Of a stretch of DNA of 64,000 nt, positions 43,174-51,494 are shown one piece after another. The notes under the pieces are model-generated. The model was not told where the DNA came from. It saw only the letters and a program-made list of their open reading frames with translations, and searched no databases. Position 1 is the first letter of the stretch, and each line of letters begins with the position of its first letter. The position numbers were made by a program, and so were the translations under genes. This DNA comes from JABSSA01 sp039975755 (lineage in GTDB: Bacteria; Pseudomonadota; Alphaproteobacteria; Rhodobacterales; Rhodobacteraceae): positions 1 through 64,000 of the forward strand of contig JBDWGM010000141.1 of NCBI GenBank assembly GCA_039975755.1. The letters are read 5' to 3'.

Positions 43174-46100
43174 GTTTTTGCAGCCTTTTTCTTTTTCTCG
43201 CCCACAACTTTTTCTGCCAGATCACGCGCGATGGCAAAAGCGCCTTTGATCTTGTCCGAGTCTTTCTTCCAATCGCGTCGCACCACAATCTTGTTGTCTT
43301 TCACTTTGGCCAGACCACGCTGCCCTTCGATGAAATCCACCAACCCTTGCGGAGACGCAAATTTGTCGTTGTGGAACTGAATAGTCGCGCCTTTTGGACC
43401 ACCATCCAGTTTGGCGATCCCTGCCCGTTTACACATGGCCTTGATACGGACCACCAACAGCAATGTATTCACTTCCTTTGGAAGCGCGCCAAACCGATCA
43501 ATCAATTCAGCAGCAAACCCTTCCAATTCCACCTTTTTGGACAGGTTCGACAAACGACGATACAGCCCAAGCCGCACGTCTAGATCAGGCACGAAATCTT
43601 CCGGAATAAGGACTGGAACACCCAGATTAATTTGTGGCGCCCATTGGTCATCAGCCTCAGACAGGCCTTCCAATTCACCGGCTTTGATCTTGGCAATCGC
43701 TTCCTCAAGCATCGATTGATACAGCTCAAACCCGACATCGCGCATTTGTCCCGATTGCTCTTCGCCCAACAAATTCCCAGCACCGCGAATATCAAGATCT
43801 TGGGACGCCAACGTAAACCCCGCCCCAAGCGTATCAAGGCTGCCCAACACGCGAAGCCGCTTTTCAGCAGTCGCCGTCAGCTTGGCCCGTGGTTTTGTCG
43901 TCAGATAGGCATAAGCGCGCGTCTTTGATCGCCCCACCCGTCCCCGGATTTGATACAACTGCGCCAGACCAAACATATCAGAACGGTGCACAATCATCGT
44001 GTTGGCCGTCGGGATATCCAAACCGGATTCCACAATAGTTGTAGCCAAAAGAACATCATATTTACCGTCGTAAAACGCGTTCATCCGGTCATCAAGCTCG
44101 CCTGCTGCCATCTGACCATGCGCAACAACATAGCTGACTTCAGGCACCTGAGTTTTAAGGAACTCTTCGATCTCGGGCAAATCGCTGATCCGGGGCACAA
44201 CGTAAAAAGACTGCCCACCCCGGTAATGTTCACGCAACAGCGCTTCGCGGATGGTCACCGCGTCAAATTCGCTGACATAGGTTCGGATCGCCAAACGATC
44301 GACCGGGGGCGTGCCAATGATCGACAAATCCCGCACGCCAGTCAGGCTCAGCTGTAGCGTTCTGGGAATGGGAGTCGCCGTCAATGTCAGCACATGAATG
44401 TCCGAACGCATCTGCTTGAGGCGCTCTTTATGCGAAACGCCGAAATGCTGTTCTTCGTCGATGATCAAAAGCCCAAGGTTTTGAAACCGGATGTTCTTGG
44501 CCAATAAGGCATGGGTGCCAATGACAATGTCACAGGTCCCCTTGCTGATCGCCTCACGCGTCGCGTTTGCATCTTTGGTGCTTACAAATCGGCTAAGCTG
44601 ACGCACTTCGACCGGAAACCCGCGAAACCGTTCGTTAAAGGACTGCGCATGCTGGCGCGCCAAAAGCGTTGTGGGCGCGATGATCGCCACTTGCACCCCA
44701 GACAACGCCGCAACAAAGGCCGCGCGCATCGCGACTTCAGTTTTGCCAAACCCAACATCGCCACAGACCAAACGATCCATCGGTGCGCCCGAGGTTAAAT
44801 CCTCAAGAACTTCGCCAATGGCTTTCAGCTGGTCGTCTGTTTCTTGATACGGGAACCGGGCTGAAAACGCGTCCCACATCCCCGGTGGCGGCTCTAAAAT
44901 AGGGGCGCGGCGCAATGCCCGTTCCGCAGCAATGCGTATCAGGCGGTCAGCCATCTCGCGAATGCGTTCTTTCAGGCGCGCTTTCTTGGCCTGCCACGCA
45001 CCGCCACCCAAACGATCCAACAGCCCTTCGTCATGGCCATATTTGGACAGCAATTCGATATTCTCGACTGGCAAGTACAGCTTGGCGCGTTCTGCATATT
45101 CCAACAGAATACACTCATGCGCGGCACCTGCCGCTGTGACGACTTCCAACCCAAGATAGCGCCCAATACCGTGATCGACATGCACGACCAAATCACCCAA
45201 AGACAGGCTTTGCGTCTCCGTCAGGAAGTTTTCGGCACGCCGTTTCTTGCGCGGCTGGCGGATCAAGCGATCGCCCAGCACATCTTGTTCTGAAATGATC
45301 GTTAATTTCTGATCCCCAAGCGGTCCTTCAAACCCATGCTCAAGTGCCCAAACAGCCAGATGCAAACCATGTTTGCCGATACGCGTGAAATCCGAAATCG
45401 GAATTGCGCCAACCACACCTTCGTCTTCGATCAACCCACTTAACCGTTCGCGCGCGCCTTCGGAATAAGACGCGACGACGACTGGCCCCGCCTCCAAAGA
45501 TGCTTTAATGTGATCCGCCAAAGATTTAAAAAGGCTAACGGTTTCCTGTTGACGTTCAGGTGAAAAATTCCGCCCGATGCGTCCACCTGCCTCGATGACA
45601 CCCATACCAGTTGCTTGTGGCAAGGCCGAAAGCTGCAGCACGCGACGCCCATCGACAATCGTTTCCCACGCCGCATCGTCAAGATACAGCCCTTCGGGCG
45701 GTGCGGGTTTATAGACACTGTCGATACGTCCCTTTTGGGACAAGGCATGTTTGCGCGTTTCGTACTGATCTTCGATGCTCTCCCATCTCGACAACCGGGC
45801 CGGAGTGGTCTGATCATCCAGCGTGATTGTAGCGTCTGGCAAATAATCGAACAGGGTATCCAACTGTTCGTGAAAGAACGACAACCAATGCTCTGCACCT
45901 TGGTGTTTTCGCCCGGCACTGATCGCTTCATACAAAGGATCATCGGTCCCTGCCGCACCAAATTCGATACGGTAATTTTGCCGAAATCGCGTGATCGCCG
46001 GCTCGTCTAAAACAATTTCGGACACGGGTGCTAATTCAACAAGCTCAAGCTTTTCCGTCGTCCGCTGCGTCACCGGATCAAACCGGCGTGCCCCGTCCAA

Positions 46101-46637
46101 GACATCCCCAAACAGATCAAGCCGCACAGGCCCCAGATCGCCGGGGGGATAAATATCAATAATACCGCCGCGCACTGCGTAATCGCCAGGCTCCATCACA
46201 GTGGGTGATTGCACAAAACCCATACGCACAAGGAAATGCCGCAAGCCTTCTTCGTCAATCCGGCTGCCCACACGCGCCGAAAACGCAGCCTCACGCAACA
46301 AGCCTTGTTCTGGAACACGTTGCGTGGCAGCATTTAACGTCGTCAGAACAATAAATTGCTTGGGCATCTCGTGGATAAGAGCCGCCAACGTCGCCATGCG
46401 TTGTGCACAAATGTCTGCATTGGGCGACACCCGATCATAGGGCAAACAATCCCAACCGGGAAAAACCAACACTGGCATGGACGGCGCAAAAAACCGCAGC
46501 GCGTCTTGCATCGCGACCAACCGTTTGTCGTCACGTGCCACGTGAACGACGGCATTTCCACGCTCTACCTCTTCGAGGACAAGCCGCGCGTCAAAGCCTT
46601 CGGGGGCCCCAGAAACAGTAACATGATTGCCAGACAT
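43170..46637 (-). CDS. mfd: Transcription-repair coupling factor
   Basis: An 1155-residue DNA translocase that removes RNA polymerase stalled at lesions and recruits UvrA. In order: UvrB-like N-terminal domains (with FPGWDCLPYDRVSPN), the RNA-polymerase-interacting domain (GDLVVHVDHGIGRYLGLEV), and RecG-like helicase motors with Walker A CGDVGFGKTEVAMRA, DEEQ box LLIIDEEQHFGVSHKE, motif III TLTATPIPRTLQ and motif VI QIRGRVGRS. A C-terminal regulatory domain ends in a Lys-rich tail (GEKKKKAAKT). Full length. It converges on the MFS gene with overlapping stops. Confidence 0.97.
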   Translation of the reverse strand: MSGNHVTVSGAPEGFDARLVLEEVERGNAVVHVARDDKRLVAMQDALRFFAPSMPVLVFPGWDCLPYDRVSPNADICAQRMATLAALIHEMPKQFIVLTTLNAATQRVPEQGLLREAAFSARVGSRIDEEGLRHFLVRMGFVQSPTVMEPGDYAVRGGIIDIYPPGDLGPVRLDLFGDVLDGARRFDPVTQRTTEKLELVELAPVSEIVLDEPAITRFRQNYRIEFGAAGTDDPLYEAISAGRKHQGAEHWLSFFHEQLDTLFDYLPDATITLDDQTTPARLSRWESIEDQYETRKHALSQKGRIDSVYKPAPPEGLYLDDAAWETIVDGRRVLQLSALPQATGMGVIEAGGRIGRNFSPERQQETVSLFKSLADHIKASLEAGPVVVASYSEGARERLSGLIEDEGVVGAIPISDFTRIGKHGLHLAVWALEHGFEGPLGDQKLTIISEQDVLGDRLIRQPRKKRRAENFLTETQSLSLGDLVVHVDHGIGRYLGLEVVTAAGAAHECILLEYAERAKLYLPVENIELLSKYGHDEGLLDRLGGGAWQAKKARLKERIREMADRLIRIAAERALRRAPILEPPPGMWDAFSARFPYQETDDQLKAIGEVLEDLTSGAPMDRLVCGDVGFGKTEVAMRAAFVAALSGVQVAIIAPTTLLARQHAQSFNERFRGFPVEVRQLSRFVSTKDANATREAISKGTCDIVIGTHALLAKNIRFQNLGLLIIDEEQHFGVSHKERLKQMRSDIHVLTLTATPIPRTLQLSLTGVRDLSIIGTPPVDRLAIRTYVSEFDAVTIREALLREHYRGGQSFYVVPRISDLPEIEEFLKTQVPEVSYVVAHGQMAAGELDDRMNAFYDGKYDVLLATTIVESGLDIPTANTMIVHRSDMFGLAQLYQIRGRVGRSKTRAYAYLTTKPRAKLTATAEKRLRVLGSLDTLGAGFTLASQDLDIRGAGNLLGEEQSGQMRDVGFELYQSMLEEAIAKIKAGELEGLSEADDQWAPQINLGVPVLIPEDFVPDLDVRLGLYRRLSNLSKKVELEGFAAELIDRFGALPKEVNTLLLVVRIKAMCKRAGIAKLDGGPKGATIQFHNDKFASPQGLVDFIEGQRGLAKVKDNKIVVRRDWKKDSDKIKGAFAIARDLAEKVVGEKKKKAAKT

Positions 46638-46671
46638 AGGGTTGCTTCATTTGGCACAATTTGGCGCTGAG

Positions 46672-47199
46672 TCAACCGCCGAAAGGTCCCACAACGAGGT
46701 TTTGGTACATTCCCCAAATGGCAGTCACACAAATAGACAACATGCCAATCGCCTGAATAATAGTGCGATGACGAGTCAAACGGATGCGCAACGCCTCGCC
46801 AGTCAACTGTTCTTGTTTGATGGAACGTGCCAAAAATATGTTCAACGCACCAACAATAGACATTGGAAAACCCAAGAGAAACAAGGCTTGTGCAAACTCA
46901 ATCCGGTATACGAACCCAAGAATGCAGAGTCCGGAAATGACAAAGCACGTGATTCCTAGCAACCACAAACCTGAAACTTGTTCGATGTAAACAAGACGGT
47001 TCGAGTTGATACGCACGATATCTTCCAGATCAACTTCAACCTGCCCGCCGAATTTGCGCGCACGTCCGATCATGTCAAAAGGAACACCCATCACCCAATG
47101 CGATGCGGTAGACCAGACGACTGCCAAAGCAACCCAAAACCAAAGATTTGAGAAAGACCGCATATCGATCAGTTCGAAAACGGTCGTATACCAATCCAC
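46672..47199 (-). CDS. Conserved roseobacter membrane protein
   Basis: A 175-residue protein with four predicted membrane helices. Conserved stretches: FELIDMRSFSNLWFWVALA, SHWVMGVPFDMIGRARK, RINSNRLVYIEQVSGLW and FPMSIVGALNI. The start is GTG at 47199 with AAGGA nine bases upstream, giving M(V)DWYTTVFEL; a frame back to 47292 has no such site. Some databases label relatives a component of a SufBCD complex, but nothing in the sequence supports Fe-S function. It lies 34 bp upstream of mfd on the same strand and may be co-transcribed with it. Confidence 0.7.
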   Translation of the reverse strand: MDWYTTVFELIDMRSFSNLWFWVALAVVWSTASHWVMGVPFDMIGRARKFGGQVEVDLEDIVRINSNRLVYIEQVSGLWLLGITCFVISGLCILGFVYRIEFAQALFLLGFPMSIVGALNIFLARSIKQEQLTGEALRIRLTRHRTIIQAIGMLSICVTAIWGMYQNLVVGPFGG

Positions 47200-47407
47200 C
47201 TGTGCGCTTCCTTTATTTGATTGGGTTCTCTTAGCTGTCGGAATGACAAATGCCCAGAGCTTGGACAAGAGCAAATGCATTCCTTTTTGCAAGTGACGCA
47301 GGCGCGATACTTTCCGTTTCGCATTTCCGCCCTATCGAGCAGCCTTGCCACGCTTAGCAATCCGTGCGACGCCTGCTACTATTCACAAATCACAACACGA
47401 CAGAGCC

Positions 47408-48409
47408 ATGCGATCGATCCAAGCCCCCTATCCGCTCTCCCGTTTACGCCGCACCCGCCAAAGCACGGCAATTCGAGGATTGGTACGTGAAAATACTTTA
47501 AGCGTAGATGACTTTATTTGGCCGATTTTTGTGCGTTCCGGCATCAATATAGAAGAACCGGTGCCATCCATGCCGGGTGTGTTGCGTCGATCCGTCGACA
47601 AATGTGTCGAAGCCGCGCGCATGGCGGCTGACTTAGGCATTCCGGCTATCTGTTTGTTTCCCTACACTGGTTTAGAAGATCGCACAGAAGACTGCGCCGG
47701 GGCGTGGGATCCAGACAATCACACCAATCGTGCCATCCGCGCAATCCGAGCCGAAGTGCCAGATATCCTGATTATGACCGATGTCGCGCTGGATACATAT
47801 AATATCAATGGTCATGACGGATTTGTCGAAGGCGACGAAATCGTCAATGACCGCACGGTTAACGCTCTTGTGAAAATGGCTTTGGCGCAGGCCGATGCTG
47901 GCGCAGACATCATTGGGCCATCAGATATGATGGATGGCCGCATTGGCGCAATTCGGGATGCATTGGAACATGCCGACCATCAAAACGTAATGATCCTAAG
48001 TTATGCCGCAAAATACGCATCGGCATTTTATGGACCGTTTCGTGACGCCGTCGGAGCAAGTGGCGCTCTAAAAGGTGACAAAGCCACCTATCAAATGGAT
48101 CCTGCCAATTCGGACGAAGCGCTGAGGCTAATTGAACGCGATTTGCGAGAAGGCGCAGACATGGTCATGGTCAAACCGGGCTTGCCCTATCTTGATATTT
48201 GCCGTCGCGCCAAGGACAGTTTTGGTGCACCAACGTTCGCCTATCAGGTGTCGGGCGAATACGCGATGATCTGTGCCGCTGCGGAAAACGGTTGGATCGA
48301 TCATGATCGGGTGATGATGGAAAGCTTGATGGCATTCAAACGTGCAGGATGTGATGGTATATTGACGTATTTCGCTCCTGCAGCGGCGAAATTGCTAAAC
48401 AACCACTAG
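47408..48409 (+). CDS. hemB: Porphobilinogen synthase (delta-aminolevulinate dehydratase)
   Basis: A 333-residue enzyme condensing two 5-aminolevulinate molecules into porphobilinogen in heme and bacteriochlorophyll synthesis. The two active-site lysines are Lys202 (LSYAAKYASAFYGPFRD) and Lys256 (VMVKPGLPYLD). The cysteine-rich zinc loop of animal and E. coli enzymes is replaced by TDVALDTYNINGHDG, so this is the cysteine-free type known from Rhodobacter that does not use catalytic zinc. The start at 47408 (MRSIQAPYPL) fits the family's Arg-rich arm; the ribosome binding site is weak. Monocistronic. Confidence 0.96.
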   Translation: MRSIQAPYPLSRLRRTRQSTAIRGLVRENTLSVDDFIWPIFVRSGINIEEPVPSMPGVLRRSVDKCVEAARMAADLGIPAICLFPYTGLEDRTEDCAGAWDPDNHTNRAIRAIRAEVPDILIMTDVALDTYNINGHDGFVEGDEIVNDRTVNALVKMALAQADAGADIIGPSDMMDGRIGAIRDALEHADHQNVMILSYAAKYASAFYGPFRDAVGASGALKGDKATYQMDPANSDEALRLIERDLREGADMVMVKPGLPYLDICRRAKDSFGAPTFAYQVSGEYAMICAAAENGWIDHDRVMMESLMAFKRAGCDGILTYFAPAAAKLLNNH

Positions 48410-48539
48410 ATTGTTACCGCCGCCCACCCCCAAGATACGCCATAAATGTGGCAATACAGGTGACAGACGTTAACGAAAGGCGTATATTCGCCGCGAAGCC
48501 CGAAAAGGGACGCAAACAAAAAATACAGGCGGACTAATT

Positions 48540-49103
48540 ATGACATCGAAACTCTCAAGGCGCGGATTCGCGCTGTCCGCATTGGCGGGTACAGCAACAT
48601 TGGCAGCTTGCGGAAACGGTATCGGATCAAACGGCAGCACACTCATCGATGCGCGCGTTGATGCGACGCTGAACGAGATGCACCGCAGCTATCCAAATAC
48701 TTTAGATCTTTCCCAAAAGGCGAACGGTACACTGGTGATGCCACTTGTTACCGAAGCAGGTTTGGGGCTTGGCGGAGCCTATGGCCGCGGCGCGTTGCGC
48801 GTTGGTGGCGGCAGCGTCGATTATTATTCGTTGATCCGCGGGTCAGGCGGATTGCAGATTGGTGCGCAACAATTTGCACATGTTTTGTTTTTCATGACAC
48901 CAGAAGCTCTGTCTGATTTTCGTCGAGGATCTGGATGGGCAGCCGGTGGCGACATCGAATATGTCATCTCGGATGAAGGCGAAGGTCTCGCCGCAGATAC
49001 CACAACTGCGCTTAGCCCTGTGATTGCCGTCGTATTTGGCCGCGCGGGTTTGCGTATTGGCGCCACTCTTGAAGGCACCAAATACACGCGTATCATTCCG
49101 TAA
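48540..49103 (+). CDS. SYLF/YSC84-domain lipoprotein
   Basis: A 187-residue exported lipoprotein. The N terminus carries twin arginines (SRRGFALSALAG) and a lipobox ending TLAAC, so it is probably Tat-exported and lipidated. The rest is a SYLF (lipid-binding, Ysc84-like) domain: GLGLGGAYGRGALRVGG, VDYYSLIRGSGGLQIGAQ, then GWAAGGDIEYVIS and GLRIGATLEGTKYTRI. The eukaryotic relatives bind phosphoinositides; the bacterial role is unknown. AGGCGG lies seven bases before the ATG. Confidence 0.85.
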   Translation: MTSKLSRRGFALSALAGTATLAACGNGIGSNGSTLIDARVDATLNEMHRSYPNTLDLSQKANGTLVMPLVTEAGLGLGGAYGRGALRVGGGSVDYYSLIRGSGGLQIGAQQFAHVLFFMTPEALSDFRRGSGWAAGGDIEYVISDEGEGLAADTTTALSPVIAVVFGRAGLRIGATLEGTKYTRIIP

Positions 49104-49150
49104 GCAAAAAGAGTTGAGGCGGGTGTATTCCTTGATGGGAATGCGACCGC

Positions 49151-50377
49151 CTATGCCGCTTCTTTTGATGTACGACGCAGCATTTGATCCGACGCTTCAA
49201 GAATGACGCGTACGGCGTCCTCAATTTCAGTCATAACGCGATTTAAATCCTGCTCAGACGATTGCAGGCGGTTCACAATTTCGTCCAGGCCTTCTGTATC
49301 GCCCTGTGCCTTTGATCGTTCGATTTTGCACATGATGCGCGTCATTTCGAGCCCTGACATCATGCGCCGCATGTCTCGGCAAATGCGTGCAAAGCGCCGT
49401 GCCTTATCCGCCAATTGCGACACTGCCGTCCGGCTTTGCTTTTCATATTGATCGGTCAGATCCGTCAGATAATCTAGATTGAGTTTACGGTCGCCAGTGT
49501 CATTGGTTGGTTCGCGGCTATAGATAGCCAAAACTTCTGGTATCAGGGTCGCGATTGCAGACACAAACATAGCTGAACGTAGCGGACCAGCGCCAAGTTC
49601 TGCCGCATCTCGAAAACCACTTAGTGAATGTGATAAGGATTGCGACATCTGGCGGTGGTTGTCAGAAATGACGCTAATTGGTCCATCCGCTCCTTCAAGT
49701 CGCCCGGCCTGAAGCCGCATATTATAGGGAATCTGTTCAGTTCGGGAAAAGAGCATCTCGACTGTGCCGCCAGAGTTTTCGACTATGGACACTGCTTCTG
49801 CGATGTTCTGTAACGCGCTGATGACTTGTGGTCGCGCCTTTCCCAAGTTCGAAATGCGACCCATTGTTTCGGCGATCAATGCATCACTCATGAAATGACT
49901 GTAATCGTCAAATCCCATTTCTTCCAATTCTGCCAAGAACATTTTAACGCCATCGTCAACGGATGCCCCATCTATTTCTTCTGCAGCGCGAAGCTTTTCA
50001 TAGACCGGCTTGATCTTTTCAAGAATTTTTGACGTCGGCTTCAATCGGATTGAGATAAATCCGTCGTCCAATGGCATCATGATAGCAAAAACCCAAAATG
50101 GCTGTCCCTGCTTTGTGCGATTGACGACATACCCCCCAATCGGTTCATTTTTTTGAGCAGACTCTGACAGCATAAAGAACACGCATTCAGGCATGTCTGG
50201 ATGACGCACAATTTTCTGGGGTGCACCAATTAGCTCAGACCAATCATACCCTGAAATGTACTGGAATGCCGCGTTGCCGGATTGAATATGCCCGCGCTTG
50301 TCGATGCGCGAGAAAAACAGATCTTCTAACCGGAACCTGTCGGTTTCCAGTGCATACAGACCAGGATACGATTGCAT
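49151..50377 (-). CDS. Aer-type PAS protein without chemoreceptor output domain
   Basis: A 408-residue cytosolic protein. Residues ~15-115 form a PAS domain with the Aer signature SGYDWSELIGAPQKIVRHPDMP, plus TKQGQPFWVFAIMMPL. In Aer this domain binds FAD and senses redox state. The remaining ~290 residues are helical and coiled-coil-like (for example ENIAEAVSIVENSGGTVEML, ENIV-like repeats in the tail IEDAVRVILEASDQML), but the conserved chemoreceptor hairpin is absent, as are HAMP and membrane segments. AGGTG lies just upstream of the ATG. Output partner unknown. Confidence 0.8.
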   Translation of the reverse strand: MQSYPGLYALETDRFRLEDLFFSRIDKRGHIQSGNAAFQYISGYDWSELIGAPQKIVRHPDMPECVFFMLSESAQKNEPIGGYVVNRTKQGQPFWVFAIMMPLDDGFISIRLKPTSKILEKIKPVYEKLRAAEEIDGASVDDGVKMFLAELEEMGFDDYSHFMSDALIAETMGRISNLGKARPQVISALQNIAEAVSIVENSGGTVEMLFSRTEQIPYNMRLQAGRLEGADGPISVISDNHRQMSQSLSHSLSGFRDAAELGAGPLRSAMFVSAIATLIPEVLAIYSREPTNDTGDRKLNLDYLTDLTDQYEKQSRTAVSQLADKARRFARICRDMRRMMSGLEMTRIMCKIERSKAQGDTEGLDEIVNRLQSSEQDLNRVMTEIEDAVRVILEASDQMLRRTSKEAA

Positions 50378-50544
50378 TGAACACCTGCTTTTTTGAACGA
50401 TTTGTCCAAGTAATCGCAGAGGAAAGTATTCAAAGTGTTACTGCACAAGCAGGTGAATTGCTTTTTTCGGATCTTTCCGCATATCGGTCAATCGGACGCT
50501 TCCCAAAAAGTGAACCGCCCGACATGTTGGTTGTGCCAATAAGC

Positions 50545-51417
50545 TTAGTCGAATTTGGCGAGGCGTTTAAACAAACTGGATGTATCCCAACGACCACCGC
50601 CCATTTTCTGCACGTCCTTGTAAAACTGATCAACAAGCGCAGTCACTGGCAAGGATGCACCAACAGCATCTCCAGCCTCAAGACAGATTCCAAGGTCTTT
50701 GCGCATCCAATCAACGGCAAATCCGTGTTCCCAATGATCATCCAACATCGTTTCGTAACGGTTTGACATTTGCCAGCTTCCTGCCGCGCCCTGACTGATG
50801 ACTTCAACAACCGCACGTCCATCAAGACCCGACTTTTCCGCCATATGCAGTGCTTCGCTTAAACCTTGCACCAATCCGGCAATCGCAATTTGGTTGCACA
50901 TCTTTGTCGTTTGACCAGCGCCCGATTCACCGATGCGTCGGCATAATTTCGCGTAGACCTGCATGACCGGCTCTGCGCGCGCATAGGCACCTTCGTCACC
51001 GCCGCACATGATTGACAATTGTGCGTTTTCTGCACCCGCTTGACCGCCAGAAATCGGCGCGTCCACGAAACTGACTTGGTGACGTTCGGATTCTTTGTAG
51101 AGTTCCTTTGTCACTTTCGCAGAAACAGTCGTATGATCGACAAATACAGTGCCCGCGGCCATACCAGCAAAAGCACCATCATCTCCTAAACAAATAGAGC
51201 GCAAGTCGTCGTCATTGCCGACACAGGCCATGACAAATTCCGCGCCTTGTGCCGCTTCACGCGGAGTCGCAGCGGATTTGCCGCCGTGTTTGGCAGCCCA
51301 ATCATTCGCCTTTGATGCAGTGCGGTTGTACACAGTGACATCATGTCCCGCGGCCTGCAAATGACCTGCCATCGGAAATCCCATAACACCTAATCCAAGA
51401 AATGTGAGCTTAGCCAC
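50545..51417 (-). CDS. NAD(P)-dependent beta-hydroxyacid dehydrogenase
   Basis: A 290-residue member of the 3-hydroxyisobutyrate dehydrogenase family. Rossmann motif FLGLGVMGFPMAGHL, VYNRTASKA, the substrate loop FVDAPISGGQAGAENAQL and the catalytic Lys in GAGQTTKMCNQIAIAG. The start is GTG at 51417 with GGGAGG seven bases upstream. Candidate substrates are 3-hydroxyisobutyrate, tartronate semialdehyde or a succinic semialdehyde; no pathway neighbours decide. It is divergent from the penicillin-acylase-like gene with only 77 bp between starts. Confidence 0.9.
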   Translation of the reverse strand: MAKLTFLGLGVMGFPMAGHLQAAGHDVTVYNRTASKANDWAAKHGGKSAATPREAAQGAEFVMACVGNDDDLRSICLGDDGAFAGMAAGTVFVDHTTVSAKVTKELYKESERHQVSFVDAPISGGQAGAENAQLSIMCGGDEGAYARAEPVMQVYAKLCRRIGESGAGQTTKMCNQIAIAGLVQGLSEALHMAEKSGLDGRAVVEVISQGAAGSWQMSNRYETMLDDHWEHGFAVDWMRKDLGICLEAGDAVGASLPVTALVDQFYKDVQKMGGGRWDTSSLFKRLAKFD

Positions 51418-51494
51418 GACATAACCCTCCCTTGCGCTTGCTTCAGGCACTACCTAACAGGCATAGAACAAGGGTCAACAGGAAGGCGCCCGCG

